Notes under the pieces: generated by a model | Databases searched by the model: none | Seen by the model: only the letters and a program-made list of their open reading frames with translations | What the model was told of the DNA's origin: nothing | Part shown: piece after piece, positions 61,917-64,000 of the stretch | Numbering within the stretch: position 1 is the stretch's first letter | Layout: the number at the start of each line of letters is the position of its first letter | Made by a program: the position numbers and the translations under genes | Assembly: GCF_030378165.1 (NCBI RefSeq) | Contig: NZ_CP119766.1 | Span: forward strand, 3,968,001-4,032,000 | DNA: 64,000 nucleotides | Source of the DNA: Flavobacterium panacagri | GTDB lineage: Bacteria; Bacteroidota; Bacteroidia; Flavobacteriales; Flavobacteriaceae | Direction: 5' to 3'

Positions 61917-62777
61917 ATGAGAATAGTAAATAAATATAAAAAAATAGCGGTATTTATTGGAGCTTTAGCTTTGACATCTTGTGCACAAGAAGATCAGCCT
62001 AAAGAAAGTCAATTAGATTATAATCAACCGCTTAAAACGGAACTAGATCAATGGATTGACACTAATTATTTGGTTCCTTACAATATCAATGCACAATACA
62101 AGTGGAACCAAAATACTGTAGATAATACGAGATTCTTATTTCCTCCTACTTTAGATAAAGTAAAGCCGGCGTTGGAAATTGTACAGCAAATTTGGCTTAA
62201 AAGTTATGCAACAATCGGAGGAGCTGATTTTGTTAAAAAAATTGCACCTAGAGAAATTGTTTTAGTTGGTGGTGTTAATTCGAACTCAAACGGTACAAGA
62301 ACATTAGGTATTGCCGAAGGTGGACAAAGAATTACGCTTTTTGAGGTGGATAATTTAAATAGAAAGAATCGTGCAATTGTTGCAGAATTTATCCATACCA
62401 TTCAGCACGAATATATTCATATTTTAAATCAGACAAAACCTTTTGATGAACAAGCATGGGGGAAAATAACTCCTTCAGGATATACTGCAACTTGGCATCT
62501 TGAAACAACACCAGCTTCTAGAGAACTTGGATTTATTACAAACTATGCAAGATCAAATGTCGTCGAAGATTTTGCAGAAACAGCGTCGATTATTTTGATT
62601 AGTACAAAAGCAGAATATGCAGCAATATTGGCGAGTATATCAAGTGCAAAAGCAAGAGCAGATATTCAAAGAAAAGAAGCTATTGTAGTTCAATATTTCA
62701 AAGATACCTTTAATATGGACTTCTACGCTTTAAGAGATGAGGCAGAAAAGAATACAACTAATGTGATCAATAATTAA
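61917..62777 (+). CDS. Zinc metallohydrolase lipoprotein of a SusCD locus
   Basis: A 286-residue lipoprotein with lipobox LTSCAQED (Cys22). The zinc motif HEYIH is at residues 164-168, in FIHTIQHEYIHILNQ; a likely third ligand is in NVVEDFAETASIIL. This matches the family of substrate-import-associated HExxH lipoproteins that accompany TonB/SusD pairs. It probably works at the cell surface on the substrate of the receptor. Peptidase activity is likely but unproven. Confidence 0.9.
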   Translation: MRIVNKYKKIAVFIGALALTSCAQEDQPKESQLDYNQPLKTELDQWIDTNYLVPYNINAQYKWNQNTVDNTRFLFPPTLDKVKPALEIVQQIWLKSYATIGGADFVKKIAPREIVLVGGVNSNSNGTRTLGIAEGGQRITLFEVDNLNRKNRAIVAEFIHTIQHEYIHILNQTKPFDEQAWGKITPSGYTATWHLETTPASRELGFITNYARSNVVEDFAETASIILISTKAEYAAILASISSAKARADIQRKEAIVVQYFKDTFNMDFYALRDEAEKNTTNVINN

Positions 62778-62809
62778 TTAGAAATTCTAAAAACTTTAAA
62801 AGAAGTATT

Positions 62810-64000
62810 ATGAAAATAAAATATATATTCAAGCATTTAGTTGTTGCTTCAGTTATGCTTCAACTAACAGCTTGTACGGAGACAGAGGTTGAGCAAAAGT
62901 TTGATAAAACCCCAACAGAACGTTTGAATGCTCAAAAAAGTGAGTTGCAAGAAGTTTTGCTAACTTCACCTGATGGCTGGAGAGCTGTTTATTTTACTGA
63001 TGATAAACAATTAGGAGGATTTACACATTTGTTTAAATTTACAGCAGATGGAAAAGTTGAAATGGCATCGGATTTTAATACCGCATCAACTACAAAATTC
63101 ACTAGTGATTATAACATTCAATTAGGAAGTACTGTCAGCTTAGTATTTACTACTAAAAATAGAATTCATTTATTGTCAGATTCAAGCCCAACAGCTTCTC
63201 CAACAACAGCTTTAAGAGGTAAAGGATATTTAGGAGATTTCCAATTTTTGTATTACGGACAAGATAATGGCGAGCTTATTTTTAAAGCTAATAGAACTGC
63301 TGGTGATACTAATTCTTCAGAAATACGTTTTGTAAAAGCAACGGCTCAAGATTGGGATGATTTGCCTAAGAATTTCTTAATGATTCCAAATGTAATTGGC
63401 AGTAATGTCTTCGGTGCAAATAGAGGTGTAGAAATTTTCGATGGTACAACTAAGAAAACGTATGATTTTTATCCTTATACCACAATAACACGCTTTACAA
63501 ACTATAATGATCCTAATAGTACTAATGGTATAGGTATTGGATATACACCAAATGGTATTGTTATTAGCCCAGCAATTAAAGTTGGAGAGCAAAAACTAAG
63601 TAATTTTATTTATAATAGCGCCGATGGAAGTTTTACAGCAACTGGAACTAATGGTGTAAGTGCTTCAATTAAGTATTCTAATATTCCGTTTGTAATCACT
63701 ACAGATTATAAACCAATGTTAAAAAGTCCATCTACTGCTTATGGATATATAGCAGCAAATTTAGCTACAGCGCCTTCAAATTCGGTTTTATGCAATGCAT
63801 TATTAAACGAAATAAACAGTAATTTACCTTCTACGCAGAAAGTCAATAGAGTACAGTTTACCTTTAATGACGCAAATGGAGACAGCTATATAGCGTATAC
63901 TTTTACAGGAGGAAAAACTACCATATTTCATAATATAACTGTAAAAGAAGATGCAGCTAACAAGACTTTACAATTGATTTCAGGGACCTGGGAGAATAAT
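62810..64000 (+). CDS. DUF4302-like lipoprotein, cut by the window end
   Basis: An open frame of 397 codons from the ATG at 62810 with no stop before the window ends, so the protein is incomplete. The signal ends in the lipobox LTACTETEV (Cys22). The start of the mature part (TERLNAQKSELQEVLLTSPD, then GWRAVYFT) is the DUF4302 pattern. Such lipoproteins are regular partners of HExxH lipoproteins in SusCD loci and may bind the substrate. The remainder is beta-rich. Confidence 0.85.
   Translation, partial: MKIKYIFKHLVVASVMLQLTACTETEVEQKFDKTPTERLNAQKSELQEVLLTSPDGWRAVYFTDDKQLGGFTHLFKFTADGKVEMASDFNTASTTKFTSDYNIQLGSTVSLVFTTKNRIHLLSDSSPTASPTTALRGKGYLGDFQFLYYGQDNGELIFKANRTAGDTNSSEIRFVKATAQDWDDLPKNFLMIPNVIGSNVFGANRGVEIFDGTTKKTYDFYPYTTITRFTNYNDPNSTNGIGIGYTPNGIVISPAIKVGEQKLSNFIYNSADGSFTATGTNGVSASIKYSNIPFVITTDYKPMLKSPSTAYGYIAANLATAPSNSVLCNALLNEINSNLPSTQKVNRVQFTFNDANGDSYIAYTFTGGKTTIFHNITVKEDAANKTLQLISGTWENN

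Noticed and set aside
1..64000. CRISPR array, prophage, IS element, rRNA or tRNA
   Set aside because: No regular spacer-repeat pattern, transposase, integrase, phage structural gene, or rRNA sequence was seen; a tRNA cannot be fully excluded by eye but none was recognised.

Overview
The window is a 64 kb piece of chromosome from a Bacteroidota bacterium, very probably Flavobacterium or a close relative. The evidence is low GC content, promoter -7 boxes of the TAnnTTTG type with few Shine-Dalgarno sites, a fused LpxC-FabZ, a MutS2 without Smr domain, PorX (a type IX secretion regulator), a secreted protein with a type IX sorting tail, a SusC/SusD-type uptake locus, and spacers filled with Flavobacterium-like dispersed palindromes. 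I saw no rRNA, tRNA, CRISPR array, prophage or insertion sequence. Most of the window is ordinary core genome.

Layout. 0-7.7 kb, all minus strand: an RND efflux operon (adaptor, permease, TolC), then a bestrophin-type channel and an AraC regulator. 8.2-10.7 kb, plus strand: a compact four-gene cluster with a Cys-rich thioredoxin-fold protein, a membrane protein ending in a degenerate histidine-kinase dimerisation segment, a small orphan helical protein, and a stand-alone Aer-like PAS protein. This cluster is the best candidate for an undescribed system. 11-18.3 kb: RecG, a small lipoprotein, a large acidic SUKH-like protein, DUF1697, and a minus-strand trio containing a Dph6-like ATPase and a HEAGH-motif protein. 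18.4-29 kb: M1 aminopeptidase, a patatin-HAD-secreted protein run, a TSUP transporter, UvrD/PcrA helicase and TsaC/Sua5. 29-38.4 kb: an OmpA-like lipoprotein, a GT2 glycosyltransferase, an HsdR-N-type nuclease-like protein facing holA, EttA, a DCC protein, MutS2 and uracil-DNA glycosylase. 38.5-43 kb, minus strand: DUF4258-like protein, alanine dehydrogenase, DUF4262, TsaE and PorX.

43.3-51.5 kb, plus strand: an HD phosphohydrolase followed by the lipid A block lpxD, lpxC-fabZ, lpxA, then efp, a second lpxD-like gene, an NTF2-like protein, sucD and a GIY-YIG-like protein. 51.6-54.1 kb: a leucine-rich-repeat protein with a type IX sorting signal. 54.6 kb to the end: an ECF sigma factor, FecR anti-sigma factor, SusC with an STN signalling domain, SusD, a HExxH zinc lipoprotein and a DUF4302-like lipoprotein that runs off the window. 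In this last locus, binding of a ligand by SusC would be signalled through FecR to the sigma factor to induce the uptake genes.

The spacers hold several families of short palindromes and 8-bp word arrays. The densest is the 370-bp spacer at 25.15-25.52 kb, where at least five different repeat types are stacked.
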